Positions 51,317 to 61,503 of a stretch of DNA of 64,000 nt are shown here, piece after piece. A program made the translations under genes and the position numbers. The DNA comes from Olavius algarvensis Delta 4 endosymbiont (GTDB lineage Bacteria; Desulfobacterota; Desulfobacteria; Desulfobacterales; CAJINA01). Each line of letters opens with the position of its first letter. The first letter of the stretch is position 1. Location: positions 1 through 64,000 of the forward strand of contig CAJINA010000189.1 in the NCBI GenBank assembly GCA_905176665.1, given 5' to 3'. Below the pieces are notes generated by a model that saw nothing but the letters and a program-made list of their open reading frames with translations, was not told the origin of the DNA and ran no database searches.

Positions 51317-52279
51317 TTACGAACTACTCACCTTGATATCAACGCTGAAGTCGCCCTTGCGGGGTCCCACTTTAATGCCCGTTTTCGCGTTGACAACCCC
51401 GGTCCCCTGAAAAATCGCAATGGGTGAGTAAAACTGCATATCATTCAGCTGGTCGCCCGGGTTGAGGTTGTCAATCAAGTCCTTGTCCCGGGCGTTGAGC
51501 AGAACGCTGATGACGTTGCCGGTCTGGAAACTCACATCCAGTTCAATGACTTCGCCCTTCATGGGGCCGGCCTCGAAAGAGATCCCCACCGAATTGATAT
51601 CCAGGATCTCCTCCTCTTCCTGGGGTTCTTCTTCGGCCGGTTCCACTTCGGCTTCTTCCAGTTCAAGTTCCAGCTCGGCTTCCTCTTCCTGGACCGCCGC
51701 GGTGGCCATCTTTGGAACCTTTACATCCAGGCCCTTCTTGTCAATGATGTTTTGGAAGAACATGCCCAGTTTCTTCAACTGATCCTTGCTCAGAATACCG
51801 CTGTCCAGCCACTCCTGGAATTGAGCGACACCGTCTTCGATTTTTTCACCGGCAATGTGGCATCGAATAATATTCTTGGCCGCTGCCAGCCGGACGGACT
51901 CCTTGGATAGCAGGGCTTTAAAATCCTCAATGGCTTTCGCGTACTGACCGAATTTCGTCAGGGTAATGGCCTCTTCCAGGGCCACGGCGTCCGCATCGTC
52001 GGTTTTGGCGTATGAGAACAGTTTTTTGATCAAGGCCTGGGATTCCGCGCCGATCTCGGGATTGTCCGGAGCCGCTTCCACTTTTTCGATCTCGCCCTGG
52101 AGCCCCTTGAGTTTGGCGGCAATGCCCGCTAACAATTTCTCCTTGTTCTTCAGCTTCTCTATGGATTTTATAAGCTTAGCCGCTTTTTGGTAGCTCTCTT
52201 TCGACTCATTCAGCAGACCCTGTCCCCGGTACAACTCCGCTTCTTTCAGGAAGGTCTTAATCTTTGCTCCTATGTCCAT
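51317..52279 (-). CDS. TPR-like protein with acidic linker and C-terminal beta domain
   Basis: 320 residues from the ATG at 52279 with GGGGAG upstream; a GTG two codons earlier is possible. Residues 1-190 are helical, TPR-like (two or three units such as A-I-E-D-F-K-A-L-L). Residues about 205-235 are a strongly acidic Glu-rich linker. The C-terminal 90 residues (V-I-S-V-L-L-N-A-R-D and V-G-P-R-K-G-D-F-S-V-D-I-K) form a small beta domain that could be PilZ-like but lacks the R-x-x-x-R motif. It is the first gene before the MglA-like GTPase and a probable partner. Confidence 0.75.
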   Translation of the reverse strand: MDIGAKIKTFLKEAELYRGQGLLNESKESYQKAAKLIKSIEKLKNKEKLLAGIAAKLKGLQGEIEKVEAAPDNPEIGAESQALIKKLFSYAKTDDADAVALEEAITLTKFGQYAKAIEDFKALLSKESVRLAAAKNIIRCHIAGEKIEDGVAQFQEWLDSGILSKDQLKKLGMFFQNIIDKKGLDVKVPKMATAAVQEEEAELELELEEAEVEPAEEEPQEEEEILDINSVGISFEAGPMKGEVIELDVSFQTGNVISVLLNARDKDLIDNLNPGDQLNDMQFYSPIAIFQGTGVVNAKTGIKVGPRKGDFSVDIKVSSS

Positions 52280-52409
52280 CTTCACTCCCCGTCATCTGAC
52301 GACTTTACTGAACGATCTTTAAGCGGTTCCCCATGCGGCCATCGTTGCAACAGCCCGCCGTAGACGCCTGGCGGCCTGTTCGCCGTTTCCAGGCACCAAG
52401 ATTCGCATT

Positions 52410-52439
52410 AACTTACCCTATTTCCTACCAAAATGTCAA
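52410..52439 (-). promoter_or_regulatory. Predicted promoter for the TPR/GTPase cluster
   Basis: On the minus strand TTGACA (52439-52434) and TAAGTT (52415-52410) with an 18-base spacer, about 130 bases before the TPR gene start. It is divergent from the next promoter prediction. Confidence 0.4.
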
Positions 52440-52462
52440 TAATTGGTCTCCATATAAATATA

Positions 52463-52490
52463 TTGACAATAAACAGCAGTGTGCTATCCA
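52463..52490 (+). promoter_or_regulatory. Predicted promoter for mdh
   Basis: TTGACA (52463-52468) and a weak TATCCA (52485-52490) with a 16-base spacer. It would give mdh a leader of about 275 bases that contains the inverted repeat at 52570-52631. Confidence 0.35.
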
Positions 52491-52569
52491 GTTTTCAAGT
52501 CAGACCGGATGCAGGCTACAAGCTGTCTCAAAAAAGTCTTATAGCCCCATCGCGGCGTAAGGCACGCAA

Positions 52570-52631
52570 ATCAAATCCGCGCAGTACAAGGCTGTATTCC
52601 TCCGGCTTGCACTCCTGTTTACGGATTTGAT
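52570..52631. repeat. Inverted repeat in the mdh leader
   Basis: ATCAAATCCG (52570-52579) is perfectly inverted at 52622-52631, and the inner bases (CAG/TACAAGG against CTTGCACTCCTG) pair in part. The 491-base region 52280-52770 otherwise holds only the promoter predictions. It could be a dispersed repeat or a leader structure. Confidence 0.5.
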
Positions 52632-52737
52632 CAGGCAGGCAGGACCTGCTGAACAGTTAAGCCGGCGGTCGCGGATGCCCGCGCCAGGCGCCTTAACGCT
52701 GCCGGGGTGCAAAACCGCTTTCAAAGACGGCTTATAA

Positions 52738-53700
<963 letters not shown>

Positions 53701-53727
53701 CAACCACCTGTTTGGCGAATAAAAAAT

Positions 53728-53764
53728 AAAGGCGCTGGGCCTTCAGGAGCCCAGCGCCTTTTTT
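53728..53764. terminator. Bidirectional intrinsic terminator between mdh and uvrC
   Basis: A 13-bp perfect stem (53728-53740 with 53749-53761) with an eight-base loop and a T run on the plus strand; the minus strand reads T-rich after the stem as well. It ends mdh on the plus strand. On the minus strand the uvrC stop codon (53745-53743) lies inside the loop, so the last uvrC codons form one arm. Confidence 0.9.
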
Positions 53765-55560
53765 ATTTCTCTGGCCAGCTGCAGATGGAGCCCCGGCAGG
53801 GCCCCAATCTCCTCTATTGACGCGCGCTGTATGCCGCCCAGGCTGCCGAAACGGGTAAGCAATGCTTTCTTGCGGCGTTCGCCAACCCCCTTGATGTTGT
53901 CCAGGGCGGAATGGACGGCCGTCTGACGGTGCCGTCGGCGATAAAAACCGATGGCGAAACGATGGGCTTCATCCCGTATCTGCTGCAGAAACAGCAGCAA
54001 ATCCTCCTGATGTCCGAAATTGATGGGATTGACCCGGCCGGGCTTGTAAATCTTGTCCCGGGTTTCTCCCCGGGTTTCATCTTTTTTGGCGATCGAAATC
54101 AGTTCGATGCGGTCAGCCAGAGCCATCTCGCGCAATATGGCCCGGCCGATATTCAATTGGCCCTTGCCGCCGTCCAGCATAAGCAATTCCGGCAAAGGGG
54201 CCTCTTTTTTATCGGGATCATAACGGCGGCGCAGGACTTCCGCCATGCTCTGATAGTCGTCCGGCCCGGTCACCGTCTTGATTTTATATTTCCGATAGGC
54301 CGATTTCTCCGGGTTGCCGTTTCGAAAAACCACCATGGCCGCCACCGGCGACTGTCCCAGCAGGTTGGAATTGTCGAAACACTCGATCCTGGTCGGCAAG
54401 CGCGTCAGCCCCAGCCTTTTTTGCAGGCGTTCCAGCAAGCGCTGCTTCTCATCCAGGCCGGCGTGCAGATCCCTGAGTCGGGCAATGGCATTTTCGGCCG
54501 CCATTTGGACCAGCCGCACCTTTTCTCCGCGCTGCGGGGCCCGGATGTACACGCGCCGCCCGCGCAGCCCGGTAAGTTTTTCGGCGAGAACGTTAGAATC
54601 ATCCGGCATCTGCGATACGAGGATCTCTCCGGGGATATCGGGCATATCATCATAGCGCCGGCTGATAAACGCCCCAATGATCTCGTTTTCGTCGGCCAGA
54701 GTCTGCTCGGCAATGAAATGCCGCGATCCGAGCAGGTAGCCGTTTCGCACGGTCAACTGGGTTACCACCGTCAGGGTTTCGTCACCGGCCACGGCCAGAA
54801 TGTCGCGATCACGGAAATCGTTTGTCACCACCACCTGCTTTTCCACCAGTTTCTCCAGGGCGTACCTGCGGTCACGCAAAACAGTGGCCTTCTCGTAGTC
54901 CTGAATGGCGGCCGCAGCCTGCGTTTCCTTTTTTACTTCGTTGATCAACTGGGGGGTGCGCCCTTTGAGCAGCATCGTCACCTGATCTACGATCCGGGCG
55001 TACGTCTTGGCATCCACCGCCAAGCAGCAGGGCGCCAGGCAGATACCCATCTGGTAGTTCAGGCAGGGGCGGGTCCGGCGGTTGAAGGTGCTGTTCTTGC
55101 ATTTGCGCAGTTTAAAGTTTTTATTGATAAATTTTAAAGTTTGCTTCACCGCGTAGGCTGAAGAAAATGGGCCGAAATAGCGCGCGCCGTCTTTGGCGGG
55201 TTTCCGGACCACCGTCAGGTTCGGATAAGGATGGTTGAGATCGAGCTTCAACGAGGGATAGCGTTTGTCATCCTTGAGGATGACGTTATAGCGGGGATGG
55301 TGTTTTCGAATCAGGGTCGCCTCGAGGATCAGGGCTTCCTGTTCACTGGCGGTGCGGATGGTCTCGAAAGTGTCAATCTTGCCCACCAGGACCCCGGTCT
55401 TGATGTCCATCTGGCGCTTGGGCTTGAAATAGGAACGCAGGCGCTTTTTAAGGTTGACCGCCTTGCCGATGTAAATCACCGTTCCGGCTGCATCTTTCAT
55501 CAAATAGCACCCCGGTCCGTGGCCGACTGTATTAAGTTTTTCCTTGAGCGCCGTTTGCAT
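53743..55560 (-). CDS. uvrC: UvrABC system protein C
   Basis: 605 residues. It makes both incisions in nucleotide excision repair. N-terminal GIY-YIG nuclease (G-C-Y-L-M-K-D...V-I-Y-I-G-K-A), a four-Cys region in the first third (C-K-N...C-L-N-Y...C-L-A-P-C-C), UVR motif at about 205-235, RNase H-like endonuclease domain with E-C-F-D-N-S and the M-L-D-G-G-K-G-Q-L-N segment, and a C-terminal helix-hairpin-helix pair. Complete. uvrB lies 127 bases upstream on the same strand. Confidence 0.96.
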   Translation of the reverse strand: MQTALKEKLNTVGHGPGCYLMKDAAGTVIYIGKAVNLKKRLRSYFKPKRQMDIKTGVLVGKIDTFETIRTASEQEALILEATLIRKHHPRYNVILKDDKRYPSLKLDLNHPYPNLTVVRKPAKDGARYFGPFSSAYAVKQTLKFINKNFKLRKCKNSTFNRRTRPCLNYQMGICLAPCCLAVDAKTYARIVDQVTMLLKGRTPQLINEVKKETQAAAAIQDYEKATVLRDRRYALEKLVEKQVVVTNDFRDRDILAVAGDETLTVVTQLTVRNGYLLGSRHFIAEQTLADENEIIGAFISRRYDDMPDIPGEILVSQMPDDSNVLAEKLTGLRGRRVYIRAPQRGEKVRLVQMAAENAIARLRDLHAGLDEKQRLLERLQKRLGLTRLPTRIECFDNSNLLGQSPVAAMVVFRNGNPEKSAYRKYKIKTVTGPDDYQSMAEVLRRRYDPDKKEAPLPELLMLDGGKGQLNIGRAILREMALADRIELISIAKKDETRGETRDKIYKPGRVNPINFGHQEDLLLFLQQIRDEAHRFAIGFYRRRHRQTAVHSALDNIKGVGERRKKALLTRFGSLGGIQRASIEEIGALPGLHLQLAREIKKALGS

Positions 55561-55687
55561 GGTTTTATTTACTGTATTTTCGGAAAATTCAGATAGTCAC
55601 GAGAAAATAGGGGTATCAGGTTATTTACGGTGCGTTTGAAATACCCTTGTCCCCGCAATCATCGAATCCAGAGAGCCTGCATTTCGA

Positions 55688-57676
55688 TTAGAAAAGCATA
55701 ATGGCCGACAAATCCTTGATCCGATCGCGCAATTCGGCCGCTCGTTCGAACTCCAGGTCCCGGGCGGCCGCCTGCATCTCTTCTTCCAGGGCCTTGATGT
55801 GGGCTTCCAGTTCAGCACCGCCCTGTTCGAAGGCCGCCGTATCCTCAGCGACCTGGCCGGGGTCGGCGACATCTTCGAACCGATACAGGTTATCCAGGGC
55901 TGTGGCGACGCCTTTGACGATACTCTCCGGGATAATGCCGTGGCGTTCGTTGTGGGCGGCCTGGATTTCGCGGCGCCGATTGGTTTCATCGATGGTTTGC
56001 TGCATGGATCGGGTGACCGTTTCCGCGTAGAGGATCACTTTGCCGGCCACATTGCGGGAGGCCCGGCCGCAGGTCTGGATCAGTGAGCGGGTGGACCTCA
56101 AAAAGCCCTCCTTGTCCGCATCCATAACCGCCACCAGGGACACCTCCGGTATATCCAGACCTTCCCGCAGCAGGTTGATGCCAATGAGCACATCGAATTC
56201 ACCTGCGCGCAGATCTCTTATGATATCCATGCGTTCCAGTGTAACGATATCGGAATGCAGGTAGCGAACCTGGATCCCGAGTTCATCGTAGTAATCGGTC
56301 AAGTCTTCCGCCATGCGCTTGGTCAAGGTCGTGACCAGCACCCGCTGTTTACGCTCCAGCCGTTTGCGTATTTCCGCGTAAAGGTCATCCACCTGGTTTT
56401 CTGCACTGCGCACGTCGATCTGCGGATCGAGCAGGCCGGTGGGACGGGCGATCTGTTCGGCAATTGCTCCGGAGGCTTTCTCAAGTTCGTAGTCAGCCGG
56501 CGTGGCGGAGACATAAATGATCTGGTTGACCCGTTCCTGGAATTCCGCGAACATCAGGGGGCGGTTGTCCAAGGCAGACGGCAGCCTGAAGCCAAACCGC
56601 ACCAGGGTTTCCTTGCGGGAGCGGTCGCCCTTGTACATGGCCCGAATCTGCGGGACGGCAATGTGGCTCTCATCGATGCAGAGCAGATAGTCATTCGGGA
56701 AATAGTCCAGCAGGGTCGGCGGCGGCTCGCCCGGCTTGCGTCCGGTGAGGTGGCGTGAGTAGTTCTCGATGCCGTTGCAGTAGCCGATCTCCTGGATCAT
56801 CTCAAGGTCGAAATTGGTTCGCTCTTCAATCCGCTGCACCTCAATCAGCTGGTTTTGCGCATGGAAATAAGCCCGGCGCTCTTTGAGTTCGACCTTGATC
56901 GTTTCCGTAGCCCGTTTCAAGGTCGTATCCCGGGTGACATAGTGGCTGGCCGGATAGATAACCGCCCGATCCAGCCTTCTTTTCACCGTGGCCCGCAGGG
57001 GATCTATTTCCGTAATGCGCTCAACCTGATCGCCGAAGAAGTCGATCCGGATGGCCAATTCCTCTTCGTAGGAGGGGAGAATTTCGACCCGGTCCCCGCG
57101 TACCCGGAAAACCCCCCTGTGAAAATCGGTGTCATTCCGCTCATACTGGATGTTCACCAGCTTGCGCAGCAGCTTGTCCCGTTCGATCTCCATGTCGGTG
57201 TCAATTTCAACCCGCATGTCCAGGTAATCCTCGGGTGCCCCCAGACCAAAGATACAAGAAACGCTGGCCACCACGATCACATCCCGCCGCGAAAGGACGG
57301 ACCGGGTGGCGGAATGCCGCATCTTGTCGATCATTTCATTGATGGAGGAGTCTTTCTGGATGTAAGTGTCGGTCGTGGGAATATAGGCTTCCGGTTGGTA
57401 ATAGTCGTAATAGCTGACAAAATATTCAACCGCATTGTCAGGAAATAACGCTTTGAATTCATTATAAAGCTGCGCTGCCAGGGTCTTATTGGGCGCCAAC
57501 ACCAGGGTCGGCCGCTGCACCTGGGCAATCACATTCGCCATGGTAAAGGTCTTGCCCGAGCCGGTCACCCCCAGCAGCACCTGGTGGCGGTTGCCGGCTT
57601 CAATGTAGCTGCTCAGGGTATCGATTGCACCGGGCTGGTCTCCCTGGGGGGAAAAGTCGGTATTGAGTGTGAACAT
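55688..57676 (-). CDS. uvrB: UvrABC system protein B
   Basis: 662 residues. DNA-damage-verifying helicase-like subunit. Walker A G-V-T-G-S-G-K-T, the beta-hairpin [15 protein letters not shown] as motif II, Y-V-S-A-T-P, and Q-T-C-G-R-A-S-R-N as motif VI are all present. The C-terminal UVR motif (about 620-655) that contacts UvrC is intact. uvrB and uvrC form a nucleotide-excision-repair pair on the minus strand. Confidence 0.97.
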   Translation of the reverse strand: MFTLNTDFSPQGDQPGAIDTLSSYIEAGNRHQVLLGVTGSGKTFTMANVIAQVQRPTLVLAPNKTLAAQLYNEFKALFPDNAVEYFVSYYDYYQPEAYIPTTDTYIQKDSSINEMIDKMRHSATRSVLSRRDVIVVASVSCIFGLGAPEDYLDMRVEIDTDMEIERDKLLRKLVNIQYERNDTDFHRGVFRVRGDRVEILPSYEEELAIRIDFFGDQVERITEIDPLRATVKRRLDRAVIYPASHYVTRDTTLKRATETIKVELKERRAYFHAQNQLIEVQRIEERTNFDLEMIQEIGYCNGIENYSRHLTGRKPGEPPPTLLDYFPNDYLLCIDESHIAVPQIRAMYKGDRSRKETLVRFGFRLPSALDNRPLMFAEFQERVNQIIYVSATPADYELEKASGAIAEQIARPTGLLDPQIDVRSAENQVDDLYAEIRKRLERKQRVLVTTLTKRMAEDLTDYYDELGIQVRYLHSDIVTLERMDIIRDLRAGEFDVLIGINLLREGLDIPEVSLVAVMDADKEGFLRSTRSLIQTCGRASRNVAGKVILYAETVTRSMQQTIDETNRRREIQAAHNERHGIIPESIVKGVATALDNLYRFEDVADPGQVAEDTAAFEQGGAELEAHIKALEEEMQAAARDLEFERAAELRDRIKDLSAIMLF

Positions 57677-57985
57677 GGTTTACCTGAATATTCTACGAGT
57701 TCGCGGCATTCATTTACAAGGCATTCGGAGGCGCAGTTGTACGCATGCTACCACAAGCCTCCGATAACGCTGTAAATGGATGTCTCGGGCTCGCCCGGAG
57801 GGTAATTATCTTGTACAGCCCTGCTTATCGGCACCGCGGAAAAGCGTTACTTTCAATTAAACCTGATGTAGTTTGTGTTGATACCGGTGCGGTGATCAGC
57901 GAGCACATTCCCTGCAGCTTGCTTTGGGTAGCTATAAATATATGTACAAAACTATAATTGTAAAAAACCGTATAAAATATTCAGG
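57677..57985. other. 309-base non-coding region between uvrB and ispF
   Basis: I see no gene, RNA or strong hairpin here. It should hold the uvrB promoter and the ispF 3' end. The part near 57930-57975 is AT-rich. Confidence 0.5.
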
Positions 57986-58465
57986 CTACACCTTTTCAAT
58001 CAGCACCGTACTCAGCGCCCCGATGCCCTCTTCCCGGCCGAACATTCCCAGACCTTCGGTGGTGGTGGCCTTGATGCTGACCTGCCCGGGTTCAATGCGC
58101 AGTGTGCGGGCCAGGTTTTGCTGCATCTGGCTTCGGTAGGGTGCTATTTTGGGCGCCTGGGCGATGACGACCGCATCGATATTGCCGATCGCATACCCTG
58201 CATCAGCCAGCAGTGTGCCTGTTTCCGCCAGCAGCACCAGGCTGTCGATGTCCCGATAAGCCGGGTCGGAATCGGGAAAATGCTGCCCGATATCGCCCAG
58301 GGCCGCAGCCCCCAGCAACGCATCGCAAACGGCGTGAACCAGAACGTCAGCGTCGGAGTGGCCGGCCAGCCCCCGGTCGAAGGGGATGGTGACCCCCCCC
58401 AATACCAGGGGTCTGCCCGCTACCAGTTTGTGGACATCCAGCCCCTGCCCGCTTCTGAATTTCAT
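57986..58465 (-). CDS. ispF: 2-C-methyl-D-erythritol 2,4-cyclodiphosphate synthase
   Basis: 159 residues from the ATG at 58465, preceded by AGGAG at 6 bases; the open frame extends to 58690 but the added part is not family-like. It makes MEcPP in the MEP isoprenoid pathway. Metal ligands are in G-x-D-V-H (Asp and His near residue 10) and in [10 protein letters not shown] (His about 42). [15 protein letters not shown] is the C-terminal signature. ispD is not adjacent. Confidence 0.96.
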   Translation of the reverse strand: MKFRSGQGLDVHKLVAGRPLVLGGVTIPFDRGLAGHSDADVLVHAVCDALLGAAALGDIGQHFPDSDPAYRDIDSLVLLAETGTLLADAGYAIGNIDAVVIAQAPKIAPYRSQMQQNLARTLRIEPGQVSIKATTTEGLGMFGREEGIGALSTVLIEKV

Positions 58466-58692
58466 GTCTGCTCCTGATCGAAAATTACCTGTCAAAATGA
58501 CGGTAAAAAAGATATCATAAATGTTTGTGGCTGTACATCGCCATTCTAGCCGATAAACCTTGACAGGTTTCCTGGTAGTAGCTATGGCATGAGGCCGCGT
58601 GGGTGCGGCGGCGGCAGCAAACTCAGCTTCGTCACCCGTAGGGCGCAAAGACCCAGGCAAGACCCGGTTCTGCAACGATACCAGGAGCATCG

Positions 58693-60870
58693 ATGGATAT
58701 AAAAACGGCTTTAAGTCAAGGACTGAACTCCAGGCAGAAAGCGTTGACCGAGTTTCAGGCCAAACAGCTGCTGCGGCAGTACGCCATTCCGGTTGTATCC
58801 GAAGCTGTGGCGGCTGATGCGGATGAGGCGGTTCGCCTGGCGGATGAAACCGGATATCCGGTGGTCCTAAAGGGTATGGGCGCCAATCTGCTGCACAAGA
58901 CCGAACGGGGCCTGGTTCATCTCAACCTGGCGGACAATGAGCGTGTCCGCCGCGCAGCCGAACACGTTGTCGCGACGGCCGGTCCGGACCTGGAAGGCTT
59001 GTTGATCCAGCCGCAACTGGAAAGCCGCCGGGAATTCGTGGCCGGACTTTTTCGAGACCCTCAATTCGGGCCGGTTGTCATGTTCGGTATCGGGGGAATC
59101 CTGACCGAAGCCTTGTCGGATGTGTCCTTTCGCCTGGCGCCGGTCACCCGGGCCGATATCCGGGACATGCTGGCGGAAATCAAGGCCGGGGCCCTGCTGG
59201 GAAACTTTCGTGGCGATGCCGCTGTCCGGGCCGGACAACTGGAAGAGATTCTCATCGCCCTTGGGCAACTGGGCCTGGATTTTCCCGAAATTGCCGAAAT
59301 CGATATCAATCCCCTGCTCGCCGCCCGCGATGGATCCCTGACCGCCGTGGATGCGTTGATCGTCCCCGGCCAACCGCAGGCCGTTTCCCAGGAAACACTT
59401 GCCGTGGACCCCGGCGCCATCGGTTCTCTCTTTTACCCCAAGAGCATCGCTTTCGTGGGTGCCTCCGGCCAGCTGGGTAAATGGGGGCATATGCTGATGT
59501 CCAACACCATCAGCGGCGGTTACGACGGTGACATCTACCTGGTCAATCCCAAGGGCGGTACCATCGCCGGACGGCCGGTATACAGCAGTATCGACGCCAT
59601 CCCCGGCCCTGTCGACCTGGCCGTTGTGACCATCCCGGCCGCGCTGGTACCCGGTCTGATACCGCAGATGGCGGCTAAGCAGATAAAAAACATGCTGCTG
59701 ATCACCTCCGGTTTCGGCGAAACCGGACCGAAAGGCAAGCAACTTGAAAAGGATCTGGTGCAAGCCGCCCGTAAAGCCGGCATTCTGATTTTAGGCCCGA
59801 ATACAATGGGCATCTGCAACCCCCACAACCAGCTCTACTGCACGGGCAGTCCGGTCCACCCCCTGGCTGGTTCCACCGCCATGGTGGCCCAATCCGGCAA
59901 CATGGGGACGCAGCTTTTAGCCTTTGCCGAGGCGCAAGGTATCGGCATCCGTGCGTTTTCCGGATCCGGCAACGAAGCCATGATAACGATCGAAGACTAC
60001 ATGGAAGGGTTCGAAATAGACGATCTGACCCGTACCGTGATGCTCTACATAGAAAGCGTCAAAGACGGACGCCGGTTTTACGAAAGCGCCTGCCGCGTCG
60101 GTCGCAAAAAACCGATCGTCCTGTTGAAAGGGGGCCAGACCGGTGCCGGCAATCGGGCCGCCGCCAGTCATACCGGTGCGATGAGTTCGGACACGCGGGT
60201 ATTCAATGCCGTTTGCCGCCAGGCCGGCATTGTCAAAGTCGACCGGTCCATGGATCTTTTAGATCTCTCCGCAGCCTTTGCGTCGGTCCCCCTGCCCAGG
60301 GGCAACCGGGCGGCAATCATGACCCTGGGCGGCGGCTGGGGCGTGATTACCGCCGACCTGTGCGCCAACTACGACCTGGAGGTGCCCGCCCTGCCCGATG
60401 CAATTCTGGCGATTCTGGACGGCATTCTGCCGCCTTACTGGAGCCGGGCGAACCCCGTGGATATAGTGGGCGAGAACGATCCGGCCATTCCCATAACCAC
60501 TTTGGAAGAACTGCTCAAATGGGATGGGTGTGATGCCGTGATCAACCTGGGCATCATGGGACGCCGCATCTTTGTCGAACGCATGTCGGCCTCGGTGCGC
60601 AAGGCCGATGAGAATTTTGCGCAGGATATCCTGGACCTGGCCAATCAAATGTTGGTCGATTTCGAAAAACAATACATTGCACACGTAATCAACCTGATGC
60701 ACAAATACGAAAAACCTGTTTTCGGCGTCAGCCTGTTGACCGATCAGGAAGACCAGACTGTTTACCGGGTGGGGGAAGACGAATACAAAGGCCTGTTCTA
60801 CGAAACACCGGAACGGGCCGTTAAAGCCTTTGCCCGCATGTATGAGTATCAGCGGTTTTTGAACCGCTGA
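58693..60870 (+). CDS. Acyl-CoA synthetase (ADP-forming), beta-alpha fused
   Basis: 725 residues. The ATP-grasp (beta) part comes first (about 10-225, with [12 protein letters not shown] and V-V-L-K-G-M), and the CoA-binding and ligase (alpha) part follows (about 240-725, with [11 protein letters not shown] and S-G-N-M-G-T). The common fused ACD order is alpha-beta, so this one is permuted. The phospho-His segment A-S-H-T-G-A-M is present. The enzyme converts acyl-CoA, ADP and phosphate to acid, CoA and ATP. AGGAG lies 7 bases before the ATG. It could act on aryl-acetyl-CoA made by IorAB, but that is not shown. Confidence 0.9.
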   Translation: MDIKTALSQGLNSRQKALTEFQAKQLLRQYAIPVVSEAVAADADEAVRLADETGYPVVLKGMGANLLHKTERGLVHLNLADNERVRRAAEHVVATAGPDLEGLLIQPQLESRREFVAGLFRDPQFGPVVMFGIGGILTEALSDVSFRLAPVTRADIRDMLAEIKAGALLGNFRGDAAVRAGQLEEILIALGQLGLDFPEIAEIDINPLLAARDGSLTAVDALIVPGQPQAVSQETLAVDPGAIGSLFYPKSIAFVGASGQLGKWGHMLMSNTISGGYDGDIYLVNPKGGTIAGRPVYSSIDAIPGPVDLAVVTIPAALVPGLIPQMAAKQIKNMLLITSGFGETGPKGKQLEKDLVQAARKAGILILGPNTMGICNPHNQLYCTGSPVHPLAGSTAMVAQSGNMGTQLLAFAEAQGIGIRAFSGSGNEAMITIEDYMEGFEIDDLTRTVMLYIESVKDGRRFYESACRVGRKKPIVLLKGGQTGAGNRAAASHTGAMSSDTRVFNAVCRQAGIVKVDRSMDLLDLSAAFASVPLPRGNRAAIMTLGGGWGVITADLCANYDLEVPALPDAILAILDGILPPYWSRANPVDIVGENDPAIPITTLEELLKWDGCDAVINLGIMGRRIFVERMSASVRKADENFAQDILDLANQMLVDFEKQYIAHVINLMHKYEKPVFGVSLLTDQEDQTVYRVGEDEYKGLFYETPERAVKAFARMYEYQRFLNR

Positions 60871-60881
60871 AATTTTAAACC

Positions 60882-60904
60882 CGCCTGTCCTACCGGGACA
60901 GGCG
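60882..60904 (+). terminator. GC-rich hairpin after the acyl-CoA synthetase gene
   Basis: CGCCTGTCC (60882-60890) pairs perfectly with GGACAGGCG (60896-60904) around a five-base loop, 12 bases after the stop codon. There is no T run. It lies just before the possible Cys-rich small gene. Confidence 0.45.
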
Positions 60905-60919
60905 CTGATGAACGGACCC

Positions 60920-61107
60920 ATGGAAACCTTGACCAAAAAAAACCCTTCAAACACCGGTTCGATTTTGAGATCGGGTATTTGATTAAAAGTCCCTGCCGGG
61001 GCTGCGATGACAGACCTTTTTTCCCGAAATGCATCAAAACGTGCCGGATTCTGGATGATATCCACACCGTGATGGCCGAGAGTGTATCCTGTTCCCGGAG
61101 TTCGTAA
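60920..61107 (+). pseudogene. Small Cys-rich protein gene, frameshifted at an A8 run
   Basis: The frame 60943-61107 has gene-like codon use and encodes 54 residues without a start codon: P-F-K-H-R-F-D-F-E-I-G-Y-L-I-K-S, then a Cys-rich part (S-P-C-R-G-C-D-D-R-P-F-F-P-K-C, then T-C-R-I-L), ending S-C-S-R-S-S before TAA. ATG 60920 (M-E-T-L-T-K-K) is in the neighbouring frame, and the eight A bases 60935-60942 lie between. One added A (or two fewer) joins them into a 62-residue protein with five Cys residues. A sequencing indel, a true mutation or programmed slippage are all possible. I recognise no named family; a metal-binding role is only a guess. Confidence 0.55.
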
Positions 61108-61204
61108 TTCGGTTACAGCGAATCCCGAATAGCCAGCAAGGGATATCATATACTCAACTAAGGCAATGCCGCGCACGACAGTGCGCCCTTTGTGTGGTTT
61201 TGTA

Positions 61205-61305
61205 TTTTCTCTGCGCCTCAGCGTCTCTGCGCGATGCATGGGTTCTGTTCATATGAAACCCCAAAAGACCTCTCCGCGCGCAGAGACGCTAAGACGCAGA
61301 GAAAA
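61205..61305. repeat. 29-base inverted repeat (CTCTGCG-type dispersed repeat)
   Basis: Arms 61205-61233 and 61277-61305 match inverted in 27 of 29 bases, with a 43-base centre. Similar CTCTGCGCCTC sequence occurs at the left window edge (about 7-28). Such repeats are dispersed in many environmental genomes. No gene lies inside. The surrounding region 61108-61503 is otherwise non-coding. Confidence 0.75.
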
Positions 61306-61455
61306 CCATATATTGCTCCGGCTTTGCCGGTTAAAACCCAAAACCCTCTAAGTCGGGTTGCGCGCATAGCGTGCAAACTTGATGCGCTAAAGACCGGGTT
61401 GCAGCAAAACCTAAAATCTCAGCTATCTCTTTGAATCGGTAAAACCTCTCCGGGT

Positions 61456-61474
61456 CCTCCACCTGAGGTGGAGG
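61456..61474 (+). promoter_or_regulatory. Leader hairpin before pgi
   Basis: A perfect 8-bp stem (61456-61463 with 61467-61474) with a TGA loop, followed by GTTTAG, 29 bases before the pgi ATG. It shares the TGA loop and its place after the CTCTGCG-type repeat with the hairpin at 61-81. Terminator-like or leader element. Confidence 0.4.
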
Positions 61475-61503
61475 GTTTAGATCAAAACTAAGGGGGGAAT
61501 CAC

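Noticed and set aside
51600-51720. Run of Glu codons that looks like a simple repeat
   Set aside because: It is the acidic linker of the TPR protein in frame; it needs no repeat explanation.
53911-55137. 408-codon plus-strand frame opposite uvrC
   Set aside because: Antisense shadow; uvrC is complete with all motifs.
58466-58690. N-terminal extension of ispF by 75 codons
   Set aside because: AGGAG lies directly before the ATG at 58465 and the family starts there.
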